Positions 17,768-25,847 of a stretch of 64,000 bases of DNA are shown here, in pieces. The notes below the pieces were generated by a model. It did not search any database, had not been told where the DNA came from, and saw only the letters and a program-made list of their open reading frames with translations. Each line of letters starts with the position of its first letter. Within the stretch, counting starts at the first letter, position 1. This DNA is from Brevibacillus sp. DP1.3A (GTDB taxonomy: Bacteria > Bacillota > Bacilli > Brevibacillales > Brevibacillaceae): NCBI RefSeq assembly GCF_013284245.2, contig NZ_CP085876.1:3951001-4015000 (forward strand), written 5' to 3'. The translations under genes and the position numbers were made by a program.

Positions 17768-17816
17768 CCTACAAGGACTTTTTGTCTTCGAACTCATATT
17801 GTTTACATAACAAACA

Positions 17817-19187
17817 TTATGTATCTGTACCGATTTTGGCTTCCAGGCCTTTCGCGTAGTACTCATCCTGGATTTTCTCCGGAACCATACTCCCACCCGT
17901 CGCCCACACGATGTGGGTCGCCTTTTTCATTTTTTCCGTTAGACCTTGCTTCGCCAAATAGTGACGCCCTGTCTCTTGTTGAAACAATCTAACAGGTCCT
18001 GGCATGCCAGCTAATGCAGACGGCTCCAATCGAATGGATTCGTGATCGCGCAAGGCACGCAACAAAGCGTATAGCTCTTCGTCGTCCACTGTAAACACGC
18101 CACTCAGTAGGTCCTCCATCATTTTTCCTACAAATCGGGAAGGTCGACCAACTGCCAGACCATCCGCCTCTGTCTTGTTGTCTATCCCGAAATCTTGAAC
18201 GGAGACTTTGTCATGCAGGCCTGTCATTAAACCAAGCAGCATGCACGGTGAATGAGTTGGTTCCGCAAAAAAGCAATGAACATTGTCCCCATAAATAAGC
18301 TTTAACCCGTACGCTACACCACCAGGTCCCCCACCAACCCCACACGGAAGGTAGACGAACAGCGGGTGATCACGATCTACTTTTATTTGTTGTTCCTCTA
18401 GCTGCCTTTTCAGTCGTTTTGCTGCTACTGCATAGCCGAGGAATAATCGCTTGGAGTTCTCATCATCGATGAAATAGCAGTTCGGATCGACTTCTGCCTG
18501 CTTCCTTCCCTCTTCCACCGCTTTTCCGTAATCCGATGCGTACTCCACAACCTGGACCCCTTTTGCCCGCAGCAATTCCTTTTTCCATGCTTTAGCGTCC
18601 GCTGACATGTGTACGGTGACTTGAAAACCGAGCTTCGCGCTGATGATCCCGATGCTCAAACCGAGATTTCCTGTCGAGCCTACCGCAATGGAATAACGGG
18701 AAAACAGTTCCCGGAACGCATCCGAGGCCAAAATAGCATAATCCTTGTCCGGTTGCAGCATTTGATGCTTTTGGGCCAATTCTTCTGCATGTGCCAGCAC
18801 CTCGTAGATGCCACCACGCGCCTTGATGGAACCGGCAATAGGCAAATGGCTGTCGCATTTTAACCAGAGATTCCCCTGTATATCCGCCGCAAAGCGAGAC
18901 TCTAGGTGCTTTTGCATCTCTTTTATCGGAACGAGTGGGGACTCAATCAGTCCACCAGCTTCTCTCGTCTCAGGAAAAGCCACTTGAATGAACGAGCCAA
19001 AACGCCGCAAGCGTTCTTCTGCATCCTGAACTTCCTCTGGCGTAACGGAGAGAGTTGCTTTTGCGATCTCATCATAGATAGGGTTCGTCCAGAAAACTTC
19101 ATCCGTCTCCATCATGTTAAGAAGAAGCGGATATTTCGTTTTCCACTCCTCCATTGTTAGCCCTTCCACCTTCTCATTGTTTCCCAT
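17817..19187 (-). CDS. dsdA: D-serine dehydratase (ammonia-lyase)
   Basis: DsdA converts D-serine to pyruvate and ammonia using pyridoxal phosphate. The product is 456 residues from the ATG at 19187, which has a GAGGGGGC site eight bases upstream; an in-frame GTG at 19217 has none. The PLP lysine sits in [12 protein letters not shown], the substrate-loop motif in [11 protein letters not shown], and the phosphate-binding glycine loop in [16 protein letters not shown]. No dsdX-type transporter or dsdC regulator is next to it, so it probably serves detoxification or turnover of D-serine without dedicated uptake. It is transcribed alone. Confidence 0.93.
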   Translation of the reverse strand: MGNNEKVEGLTMEEWKTKYPLLLNMMETDEVFWTNPIYDEIAKATLSVTPEEVQDAEERLRRFGSFIQVAFPETREAGGLIESPLVPIKEMQKHLESRFAADIQGNLWLKCDSHLPIAGSIKARGGIYEVLAHAEELAQKHQMLQPDKDYAILASDAFRELFSRYSIAVGSTGNLGLSIGIISAKLGFQVTVHMSADAKAWKKELLRAKGVQVVEYASDYGKAVEEGRKQAEVDPNCYFIDDENSKRLFLGYAVAAKRLKRQLEEQQIKVDRDHPLFVYLPCGVGGGPGGVAYGLKLIYGDNVHCFFAEPTHSPCMLLGLMTGLHDKVSVQDFGIDNKTEADGLAVGRPSRFVGKMMEDLLSGVFTVDDEELYALLRALRDHESIRLEPSALAGMPGPVRLFQQETGRHYLAKQGLTEKMKKATHIVWATGGSMVPEKIQDEYYAKGLEAKIGTDT

Positions 19188-19349
19188 CTTGAACGAGCCC
19201 CCTCTTCTTCCTTCCACTCTTCTTTGTTATTATAACGAAATATTACGAAACTTCTTGCGGAAAACCAAATAAAATTACAGATGAATCCACTCATTTGATA
19301 CAATGGTCGTGTTAAAGAAGTCAACTGTAACAAAAAGGAACGTGATAAC

Positions 19350-19841
19350 ATGTATCGCTATACCATATGCTTTCTCAAACATAGAAATGGAATACTCATG
19401 CTGAATCGCAACAAATCACCATTGATGGGGCTATGGAATGGCGTAGGCGGTAAGCTAGAGCAGGGAGAGACTCCACTGGACAGTGTCCTTCGGGAGGTTC
19501 GGGAAGAGACGGGCATTTTGCTAGAAACCGCTTGTTACAAAGGAATTGTCTCTTGGCTAGTTGATGGAATAGAAACGGGCGGTATGTATGCATTTCTCGC
19601 TCATCTTCCAGAAGACTACGAGCGCTCTCAAACCCCTCAGGTTGTGGAAGAAGGCATACTTGACTGGAAAGAGCTAGCGTGGATCTTGGACCCCGACAAT
19701 GCTGGCGTCCCAGAAAACCTTCCCATGTTTTTACCATACATGCTGGAAGAGGCTGACCCTTGTCAGCATTTCTTTACGTACGAAAATAACCAGGTTGTCA
19801 ACTATGAAACAGCTCCATTGCCAAAGCCGGTTACAACTTGA
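19350..19841 (+). CDS. Nudix hydrolase, MutT-like
   Basis: The 163-residue protein has a full Nudix box at about residues 33-56: GGKLEQGE at the start, then REVREETGI at the end, matching GX5EX7REUXEEXGU. It hydrolyses a nucleoside diphosphate linked to another group. The layout (short N-terminal strand ICFLKHRNGILMLNRN, then WNGVGGK) fits 8-oxo-dGTP diphosphatase-type sanitising enzymes, but other substrates are possible. AAGGAA precedes the ATG. A GNAT gene follows 18 bases later on the same strand. Confidence 0.85.
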   Translation: MYRYTICFLKHRNGILMLNRNKSPLMGLWNGVGGKLEQGETPLDSVLREVREETGILLETACYKGIVSWLVDGIETGGMYAFLAHLPEDYERSQTPQVVEEGILDWKELAWILDPDNAGVPENLPMFLPYMLEEADPCQHFFTYENNQVVNYETAPLPKPVTT

Positions 19842-19859
19842 ATCGGAGGAGAAACACAG

Positions 19860-20312
19860 ATGGAAATTCGCAAGCTTGCAGCACAAGAACACCCACCAAT
19901 GGATTTACTCTTATTGGCTGACCCTTCTGTCAGATTGGTGAAAGATTATTTACAAAGAGGTCAATGCTATGTCGTTGTTCTGGAGGGGAGCATCGTAGGT
20001 GTCTACGTCTTGATTCCAACCAGACCCGATACGGTTGAACTCGTGAATGTTGCCGTCGACGAGGCCCATCAAGGCAAGGGCATTGGCAAAAAGCTCGTTC
20101 TTCATTCCATTGAAGTAGCCAAATCTCTCGGCTATAAGACAATCGAGGTCGGCACAGGGAATTCAAGCGTGGGTCAGCTCGCTCTTTATCAAAAGTGTGG
20201 ATTTCGGATGAATTGGATCGATCGGGACTTTTTCTTGCGTCATTATGAGGAAGAGATTTACGAAAACGGAATTCAGGTGGTAGATATGGTTCGCCTCTCT
20301 CAAGATATTTGA
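19860..20312 (+). CDS. GNAT-family N-acetyltransferase
   Basis: The 150-residue protein shows the GNAT core: strand VELVNVAVDEAHQGKGIGKKL, with the acetyl-CoA pyrophosphate loop QGKGIGK near residue 77, and the later ALYQKCGF segment. Family members move an acetyl group from acetyl-CoA to an amine. Its start follows GGAGGAG, and it is probably co-transcribed with the Nudix gene. The acceptor is unknown. Confidence 0.85.
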   Translation: MEIRKLAAQEHPPMDLLLLADPSVRLVKDYLQRGQCYVVVLEGSIVGVYVLIPTRPDTVELVNVAVDEAHQGKGIGKKLVLHSIEVAKSLGYKTIEVGTGNSSVGQLALYQKCGFRMNWIDRDFFLRHYEEEIYENGIQVVDMVRLSQDI

Positions 20313-20396
20313 GAAGTTTGTCTAGAAACAGTGTAAACCGAATGAGTATACATAATTTATATTATGTTATCTTTTTATAGGAAAAGGTGAGGCCAG

Positions 20397-21197
20397 GTGA
20401 TCACGCATTTTTCTAAATTAACCTTACAAACGGTGTCCATCCAAGGGGTACACCAGGTTTACGCAGACCGTCTCGGCTTTCCGATTTCATCTCAATCAGA
20501 CAAACAGATTACGTTTCAAGTCACACCCGATTTTCGTTTAACCTTTGAAGAAGTGTATGCACCGTTCTCCCCCGCCCATATTGCTTTTCAAGTACCTTAT
20601 TCCCTATTTCATGAATCAGCGAAAAAGATCAAAGAATCTGGTCTTTTGCTTGTTCGATGGGAGGATGGACATGACATTGATCAGGAAAAAGGGCGGATGA
20701 ACCTGTATTTCCGCGATGGAGACGGGAATCTTCTTGAGATTATTGCCCACGAGTATGTGTCAGAAGAGGTCGTCGTGCCATCCACTCCCCTGCACATTCT
20801 GTATTTACGAGAAGTGGGCTGTCCCGTGGAAAGTGTGCCTGTTTTTACGCAATGGCTAAAATCGAATATAAGCATGAAAACATACGAGGATGGCGAAATT
20901 TTTAACTTCGTCATCGGGGGAACGGCACATATTGTAGCCACATGGAAAAACAGGCCTTGGATTCCCATTGCGATGAAAGCGTTACCACCGAAAATGCACG
21001 TCACTTTTGGAACACCTGACCAAACGTTCCTGCAAAAAGTGCGGAGACGCTTTGAAAAAAGTAATGTCCTCTTCCATTCGGATGCCCATGAGCTTACATT
21101 CGTCCGGGAAGGATACTCGTTTTCTGTTATCCATACACCCGATTACGCCCCTGACATCCCGAGCAAATTGCAATTACCACTTTCTATCTCCACCTAA
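20397..21197 (+). CDS. VOC (glyoxalase/dioxygenase superfamily) protein
   Basis: A 266-residue protein starting at a GTG with an AAGGTGAGG site. The N-terminal half has the paired beta-alpha-beta-beta-beta pattern of the vicinal oxygen chelate fold: LTLQTVSIQGVHQVYADRLGF, AHIAFQVPY and YFRDGDGNLLEII. The metal-binding Glu is plausible in the last of these. The second half seems to be a divergent second VOC unit. It may be a ring-cleaving dioxygenase, lyase or resistance protein; sequence alone does not decide. Confidence 0.78.
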   Translation: MITHFSKLTLQTVSIQGVHQVYADRLGFPISSQSDKQITFQVTPDFRLTFEEVYAPFSPAHIAFQVPYSLFHESAKKIKESGLLLVRWEDGHDIDQEKGRMNLYFRDGDGNLLEIIAHEYVSEEVVVPSTPLHILYLREVGCPVESVPVFTQWLKSNISMKTYEDGEIFNFVIGGTAHIVATWKNRPWIPIAMKALPPKMHVTFGTPDQTFLQKVRRRFEKSNVLFHSDAHELTFVREGYSFSVIHTPDYAPDIPSKLQLPLSIST

Positions 21198-21202
21198 CAA
21201 AT

Positions 21203-21248
21203 ACAGCGGCAGACGAGGACTTCAGACATTGTCCCTGACTGCCGCTGT
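21203..21248. terminator. Bidirectional terminator hairpin
   Basis: acagcggcag / ctgccgctgt, a perfect ten-base outer stem, lies between the convergent genes ending at 21197 and 21261. T-runs are weak. Confidence 0.6.
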
Positions 21249-21260
21249 TCTGCTTTCACG

Positions 21261-22379
21261 TTATCCTCTGACGACCTTTCTCTTCAAAAGTGGCTCGCGA
21301 CCTTCGCGTCCTTGTGTTTTTGCAAGGTAGATGGCGTATTCAAGCGGTCGAGTAATGGCATTCTTGTACTGCCCCGTTGCCCCCATCTCTCGGAAAATTT
21401 CCCGAGCTGGTTTGGGATTCACTTCGATCAGCCAAGCGTGACCCTCTACATCGATGCCAATATCCAATCCAAATTCAACCATCCGTCCAAAATGATCCTC
21501 GAGTGTTTCCGCTGTTTGAAAAGCAAGCTGTTCGCAATCACGCACGATCTGCTCAGTGTGCTCCTCCCCAAACCTCGGTCGGAGAAATACCGAAACTGGG
21601 ATAGCTTTTCCGCCGCCATGCAGATTAGAGGTGGCACTGCGTTCTGGACCCACGCGAATCCCATGACCTGTAATGCTCCATTCACCCTGCCCATTCTTTT
21701 GAATCAAGAGGCGCATGTCTACTGCACGCGAAGGAACCAGCTGCAAACGAAGACCTTGCTGAACGATATATTTCTCCTGTCTCGTCCAACGATCTACCCA
21801 TCTTTGGGCCGCGGCTTTATCTCTTACTACTGTGGATACTTTCGCCCTTTGCTTATTTCGGCCGAGCAGTCGAAGTTCGTCGCCACGCTTTTCAATCGAC
21901 AGGATGTTTCGTCCCCCTGTTCCATTCAGTGGCTTTACGTAGAGCAATGGATGCTTGCCTAGCATGTTGACCAGACTTTGGCGGTTGTAGAGGTGGGTCT
22001 CCGGAAGCCAGCGATGCATTCTCGGGTCCCGATGCAGCACCTCATGTACACGCCATTTGTTTGCCAAGCGATTGTTTGCATACAAAAAATTACTCGTCCG
22101 CCGAAAGGCCACATAGTTCTTAAACGCTTGTGTCGGTGTATAGCGGTATCGGTCAAATACAGCGTCTGGACGGTCAAATATTCTTGCTTGCCAGCCACCA
22201 TTGCTCCCCGGGACATACCCTCTCACCTGCCTGCCGGCTCCAAGTACATCGTTTGGTGAAAACAAGAAAACGGTACAGCCTAGTTCTTGTCCAGCCTTGA
22301 GTAGTCGCCGAAAATAGGTTGGCTCTGCAAAGCGTTTGCCTTCCCGCCAAGTCAAGATACCGATTATGGGTCGTTTCAA
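21261..22379 (-). CDS. YheC/YheD-family ATP-grasp-like protein
   Basis: The 372-residue product fits the YheC/YheD family, whose B. subtilis members are linked to the endospore coat. Features include an N-terminal IGILTWREGKRFAEP, FDRYRYTP, the segment HPLLYVKPLNGTGGRNI (the ATP-grasp lysine and glycine loop) and the C-terminal FGLDIGIDVEGHAWLIEVNPKP, whose Glu and Asn are typical ATP-grasp metal ligands. This suggests a carboxylate-amine ligase fold. It starts at a TTG with a GAGGGTGG site. The presence of this family supports a spore-forming host. The substrate is unknown. Confidence 0.83.
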   Translation of the reverse strand: MKRPIIGILTWREGKRFAEPTYFRRLLKAGQELGCTVFLFSPNDVLGAGRQVRGYVPGSNGGWQARIFDRPDAVFDRYRYTPTQAFKNYVAFRRTSNFLYANNRLANKWRVHEVLHRDPRMHRWLPETHLYNRQSLVNMLGKHPLLYVKPLNGTGGRNILSIEKRGDELRLLGRNKQRAKVSTVVRDKAAAQRWVDRWTRQEKYIVQQGLRLQLVPSRAVDMRLLIQKNGQGEWSITGHGIRVGPERSATSNLHGGGKAIPVSVFLRPRFGEEHTEQIVRDCEQLAFQTAETLEDHFGRMVEFGLDIGIDVEGHAWLIEVNPKPAREIFREMGATGQYKNAITRPLEYAIYLAKTQGREGREPLLKRKVVRG

Positions 22380-22438
22380 AAGACCACCCTCTCTCGTTTC
22401 CTCCTTGGCAGTTTATTCAGTCCGTAGTCAAATGGCGA

Positions 22439-23347
22439 TTATCTCAACTTCTTTTCCAAGTGAAACAGATCGAGTGGCAACGGAGCCGTGACTTCGATGA
22501 CTTCTCCCCCGAATGGATGCACAAATTTGAGCACTGCTGCGTGCAGCGCTTGTCGTTTAATGAGTTCGCGCTTGCCACCATATAGTTCATCCCCTAAAAG
22601 CGGGTGCCCAATATGACTGAAGTGAACGCGAATTTGATGGGTTCTCCCCGTCTCCAATTGACATTCTACTTTCGTAGCTGTTTGAAAACGTTCTATGACC
22701 TGGTAATGGGTAATCGCTGGATCGCCGTTAGGTGTGACCCTTCTGCGCGTCCCATGATTCCGATCTTTTCCGATTGGCTCATTGATTTTCCCGCGCTCTT
22801 TGGGCATTTGTCCCGAAACATACGCGACATATGTACGCTTGATTGTGCGCTCACGCAGCATTTCATCTAACAGTGCAGAAGCCCACGCATGCTTCGCGTA
22901 CAGAACGACGCCTGACGTATCCTGATCCAGCCGATGGACATGGCGGACTTTTGCTTCCAAACCTGTACGGAAAAAGTGCCCCGACACGAGATGATCCAAC
23001 GTCACATGATGATATCGTTCGGTCGGATGTAACAGAAGGCCAACCGGCTTATTCACGATTAGCAAATGATCATCCTCGTACAAGATCTCCGGAGCTTCAC
23101 TGGCCGGATCAAGCCCCAATGGCTCAGGCTTGCACATACGCAGGCGAACTTCCTGCCCTGCTTTTCCCACAACATGCTGAGCAACAGGTGCGCCATCCAG
23201 TAGTACTTCTTTGTATTGGAATAAAAGATGGACCTGCTTGCGAGGCAGCTTCCACTCTTCGCGCAGCAGGTTCCCAATCGGAATGGCATCATCTTCGTCT
23301 CGTAAGTGAGCAACGAGCCATTCTCCTTCTTTTTTCATGAATAACAT
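22439..23347 (-). CDS. RluA-family RNA pseudouridine synthase
   Basis: This 302-residue enzyme isomerises uridine to pseudouridine in ribosomal or transfer RNA. The catalytic aspartate is in HRLDQDTSGV near residue 140. Other family signs are LLIVNKPVGLLLHPT, the RTYVAYVSG strand and ETGRTHQIRVHFSHIGHPLLGD. The N-terminal part (residues 1-80) looks like the S4-type RNA-binding region found in RluD-like members. The ATG at 23347 follows GGGAGA. It resembles B. subtilis YhcT/YjbO-type proteins; which site it modifies is unclear. Confidence 0.9.
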   Translation of the reverse strand: MLFMKKEGEWLVAHLRDEDDAIPIGNLLREEWKLPRKQVHLLFQYKEVLLDGAPVAQHVVGKAGQEVRLRMCKPEPLGLDPASEAPEILYEDDHLLIVNKPVGLLLHPTERYHHVTLDHLVSGHFFRTGLEAKVRHVHRLDQDTSGVVLYAKHAWASALLDEMLRERTIKRTYVAYVSGQMPKERGKINEPIGKDRNHGTRRRVTPNGDPAITHYQVIERFQTATKVECQLETGRTHQIRVHFSHIGHPLLGDELYGGKRELIKRQALHAAVLKFVHPFGGEVIEVTAPLPLDLFHLEKKLR

Positions 23348-23380
23348 TTCTGTCTATCTCCCTGTTCTATGTTCATGCAA

Positions 23381-23728
23381 TTACGCTTGCTCGAGTCCTT
23401 TACTGACTTGAATCGCACGGTCCAGGAAATGCTCGATCTCCTCACGACTCTTTCCGAGCTTGCTAACGAAGCGAACCAGTTCTTTTCCATTATGGAACGC
23501 AATAAAGCTCGGAATCCCGAAGATATCGTACTTTTGGGACAAGTCCGGGAGAGTATCGCGGTTGACTTCAATCATATCTAGTTGTTCTTTGTATTTTTCT
23601 TCCACGGCAGGCATGAATGGATCAATGCGATGGCAATCTGGGCACCAATCCGTGAAGAATTTGACAATGACTGGCTTGGCTGCTGCGATTACTTGCTCGA
23701 ATTCAGCTTCTGTCTTAATTTCTCTCAT
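23381..23728 (-). CDS. ydbP: Thioredoxin-like protein, YdbP type
   Basis: The 115-residue protein has the thioredoxin fold with the active site WCPDC (Cys 29 and Cys 32) instead of the classical WCGPC, and the cis-proline in FGIPSFIAF. The CPDC variant and the ending match the B. subtilis YdbP group. It should be a cytoplasmic thiol-disulfide exchange protein. The ATG at 23728 has a GGAGGAAG site; upstream in-frame codons do not. It lies 34 bases in front of the pseudouridine synthase gene and may share its transcript. Confidence 0.87.
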   Translation of the reverse strand: MREIKTEAEFEQVIAAAKPVIVKFFTDWCPDCHRIDPFMPAVEEKYKEQLDMIEVNRDTLPDLSQKYDIFGIPSFIAFHNGKELVRFVSKLGKSREEIEHFLDRAIQVSKGLEQA

Positions 23729-23878
23729 GTTATCTTCCTCCCAGAATGATTTGGAAATAGTGTACCACAGGCGCGGGCTGTTTGGGACGTTTAGGAGAAA
23801 CAATTGCCATCACTAACAAAACAACAAACTGAAATCCTATCTGTTGTAAGCCCAAAAATTTAAAGGTAGGTGCTACTC

Positions 23879-24097
23879 ATGAAGAAATTCGCTGCTTTGT
23901 TGATGGTTGCATGCTTGGTAACTACTGCAATTCCTGTATCTGCTGCAACACATGACGGTCACAAAAAACACCACAAGGTACAAACAAAAGCGCATCATAT
24001 GAAGACCAAAGCTCACCATATGAAAACCAAAGCACATAAAGGCAAAGTGCATATCAAGGCTTTGCCGAAAACTGGTATGGGTGGGGCAAGCAATTAA
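23879..24097 (+). CDS. Small secreted His/Lys-rich protein ending in an LPKTG motif
   Basis: The ATG at 23879 begins a 72-residue product with a Sec signal peptide (KKFAALLMVACLVTTAIP, likely cleavage after VSA at residue 22). The mature 50 residues contain 10 His and 12 Lys, largely in a repeated KAHHMKT unit. It ends in ALPKTGMGGASN. LPKTG is a sortase recognition motif, but the hydrophobic helix and basic tail that normally follow are missing: translation stops seven residues later. The next gene is a sortase, so the motif is unlikely to be chance. Possible roles are metal binding or wall binding through positive charge; neither is shown. Confidence 0.75.
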   Translation: MKKFAALLMVACLVTTAIPVSAATHDGHKKHHKVQTKAHHMKTKAHHMKTKAHKGKVHIKALPKTGMGGASN

Positions 24098-24114
24098 AGG
24101 GGGATCTTCCCCCT
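24098..24114 (+). terminator. Hairpin between the LPKTG gene and the sortase gene
   Basis: aggggga / tccccct is a perfect seven-base stem directly after the stop codon, followed by gttcttt. It could attenuate transcription into the sortase gene, making the small protein more abundant than its enzyme. It also hides the only purine-rich sequence near the sortase start. Confidence 0.55.
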
Positions 24115-24128
24115 GTTCTTTGCTACTT

Positions 24129-24818
24129 ATGAAAAAACTACTGGGGTTCCTTCTATTCATTAGTTTGGTTACAATTGGTTGCGGTCATACAGCTAAACAA
24201 CCAGCCGATGCTCCAAAAATCACGAATACCATGCCAAAACCAGCAGGGCCCATCCTTATCAAACAAACGGTTACCGTTTATGGTCCTTCGCTACCACCTC
24301 AACCGACGTTCCTTCCTGCCCCTCCTCTTCCAGACGGAATCATGCCCACTCTTCTACATATTCCAAAACTGAAGCTGCAAGCTCGTGTAGAACCGGTTGG
24401 CGTTTTACCAAATGGGCAAATGGACGTCCCGAAGGCTTTTGATCGCGTGGGGATTTTGGCGCCATGGACGAAGCCCGGGATGAAGGGGAATGCAGTGATC
24501 GCCGGTCATTTCGATCATTACACGGGTCCAGCTGTTTTTTACCATCTGAAAAAACTAAAGCCCGGCGACAAAATCACGGTGCGTGAAGCAAAAGGAAGAA
24601 CGCTTACCTTCCAGGTTCGCAGAGTAGAAAGCTTCCAGACTGCCGAAGCCCCCATCGATCAGATTTTTGGGAATGCAGAGCGCTCCCATCTGAATTTGAT
24701 TACCTGCTCCGGCAAATTTAACAAGAAAACACAGGAACATGCTCGCAGGCTAGTCATCTTTTCCGAACTTGTTCAAAATACAGAGTCGCAAGATAAAAAA
24801 CCCAGTGTACGCAAATGA
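24129..24818 (+). CDS. Sortase, class F-like
   Basis: A 229-residue transpeptidase with an N-terminal signal MKKLLGFLLFISLVTIGCG. The Cys after VTIG could be lipidated, although threonine at -3 makes the lipobox weak. After a proline-rich spacer, the sortase domain carries the catalytic His in AGHFDHYTGP (about 127), Cys in LITCSG (about 193) and Arg in HARRLVIF (about 205). The short form, the IPKLKLQARVEPVG opening and the lack of a C-terminal helix fit class F rather than class A. It would cut LPXTG-like motifs and join them to cell-wall amines. No ribosome site is evident before the ATG; an in-frame GTG at 24081 overlaps the upstream gene, so coupled translation is possible. Confidence 0.85.
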   Translation: MKKLLGFLLFISLVTIGCGHTAKQPADAPKITNTMPKPAGPILIKQTVTVYGPSLPPQPTFLPAPPLPDGIMPTLLHIPKLKLQARVEPVGVLPNGQMDVPKAFDRVGILAPWTKPGMKGNAVIAGHFDHYTGPAVFYHLKKLKPGDKITVREAKGRTLTFQVRRVESFQTAEAPIDQIFGNAERSHLNLITCSGKFNKKTQEHARRLVIFSELVQNTESQDKKPSVRK

Positions 24819-24846
24819 TTGCGGCGACTGGGTTTCTTGTTTACCT

Positions 24847-25734
24847 TTATATTTTTCCACCCTGCTCGATGAGACATTGCACAAACGCTTCAGCCGGGCG
24901 TGACAGCGGTTTGTCCTTTCGATACGCCACAACGAGTGTGCGAGAAGGTTTGGTTTTTATCCGCACATAAGTTGGCGGTTCGATCGTTCCGGGTGCGAGC
25001 GTAATCATTTTCGGCGCAAACGATAAACCCATGCCTGCTGCAACAAGTGACTGAGCCGTCTGGATGTTCGAGCTCTCAAACACGATTCGCGGTCGGAATC
25101 CCGCCTGCTCACAGAGCCGGAGCGAAATCGTGCGGAAGCCTTGTCCTTCTTTTAACAGGATAAAAGGCTGATCGGCTACCTCTGCGAGATCGACTTCTTT
25201 CCGTTTTGCGAGCGGATGATTGGCTGGTACCGCCAAAAAGATTTCTTCATTGATCGCGGGGATGATTTCCAGAGACGGATCACTGATGGGCATGGTTAGT
25301 AGGCTTACATCAATTTTCCCCCGCACGAGTAGCTGCTCCAAATGACTCGACGTTTCCTCCATCAATTGCAGCTCGACACCGGGGAATTGCTTTGTAAACG
25401 TAGGCAACACCCTTGGCAGCACGTACGCCCCTGTGATCGGCAAGCTTCCTACAAGCAATTTGCCACTTTCTCCTATGGCATAAGCTCGCATTTCCCTCTC
25501 TAGCCCCTCTGACATGTCGACGAGCGTTTGCGCCACCTGTATAAAGCGCTGTCCCGCATCAGTCAGTTCTACGTGCTGCGGCAAGCGATGAAACAAGCTG
25601 ACACCGAGTATTTTCTCCAGCTTCGCAATTTGTTGGCTCAACGACGGTTGGGCCAAATGTAATCGATTGGCTGCCCGGGAAAAACTGCGTTCTTCCGCAA
25701 CAGCGAGTACATAACGAATTTGTCGTAACTCCAT
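24847..25734 (-). CDS. LysR-family transcriptional regulator
   Basis: The 295-residue regulator begins MELRQIRYVLAVAEERSFSR, the LysR helix-turn-helix, with AANRLHLAQPSLSQQI as recognition helix. An effector-binding domain of two alpha/beta lobes follows (KLLVGSLPITGAYVLPRVLP and the segment IDVSLLTMP). It is divergent from leuC, and an interrupted palindrome of LysR type lies between them, so control of leuCD and itself is likely. The effector may be an isopropylmalate-pathway metabolite, by analogy only. The start has a GGGAGG site. Confidence 0.88.
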   Translation of the reverse strand: MELRQIRYVLAVAEERSFSRAANRLHLAQPSLSQQIAKLEKILGVSLFHRLPQHVELTDAGQRFIQVAQTLVDMSEGLEREMRAYAIGESGKLLVGSLPITGAYVLPRVLPTFTKQFPGVELQLMEETSSHLEQLLVRGKIDVSLLTMPISDPSLEIIPAINEEIFLAVPANHPLAKRKEVDLAEVADQPFILLKEGQGFRTISLRLCEQAGFRPRIVFESSNIQTAQSLVAAGMGLSFAPKMITLAPGTIEPPTYVRIKTKPSRTLVVAYRKDKPLSRPAEAFVQCLIEQGGKI

Positions 25735-25745
25735 ATAGACCTCCC

Positions 25746-25762
25746 GATAGGCAAAAACTATC
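25746..25762. promoter_or_regulatory. Probable LysR operator
   Basis: GATAG (25746-25750) and CTATC (25758-25762) form an inverted repeat around seven bases, containing the T-N11-A pattern. A second ctat half-site occurs about 30 bases further, near 25788. The position, 12 bases before the regulator start, suits autorepression. Confidence 0.55.
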
Positions 25763-25847
25763 CTTCTTATAATTATTATATCTTTGAACTATTCTCTTTG
25801 CCATGTTACAACCTTGTTAAGAGTTTTTGAACGAAGGAGGAAACATA

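Larger units (their letters stand above)
17267..17816. other. Intergenic stretch, 550 bases
   Basis: No complete gene is visible. It contains two hairpins (listed separately). Between them, about 17,635-17,790, a plus-strand frame reads TPLAAASDFRGKKTDVYYF followed by QDAEDFEMNGQK. It looks protein-like but has no start codon or ribosome site and is preceded by a stop, so it may be the debris of a gene. The right end also supplies the downstream region of dsdA. Confidence 0.45.
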
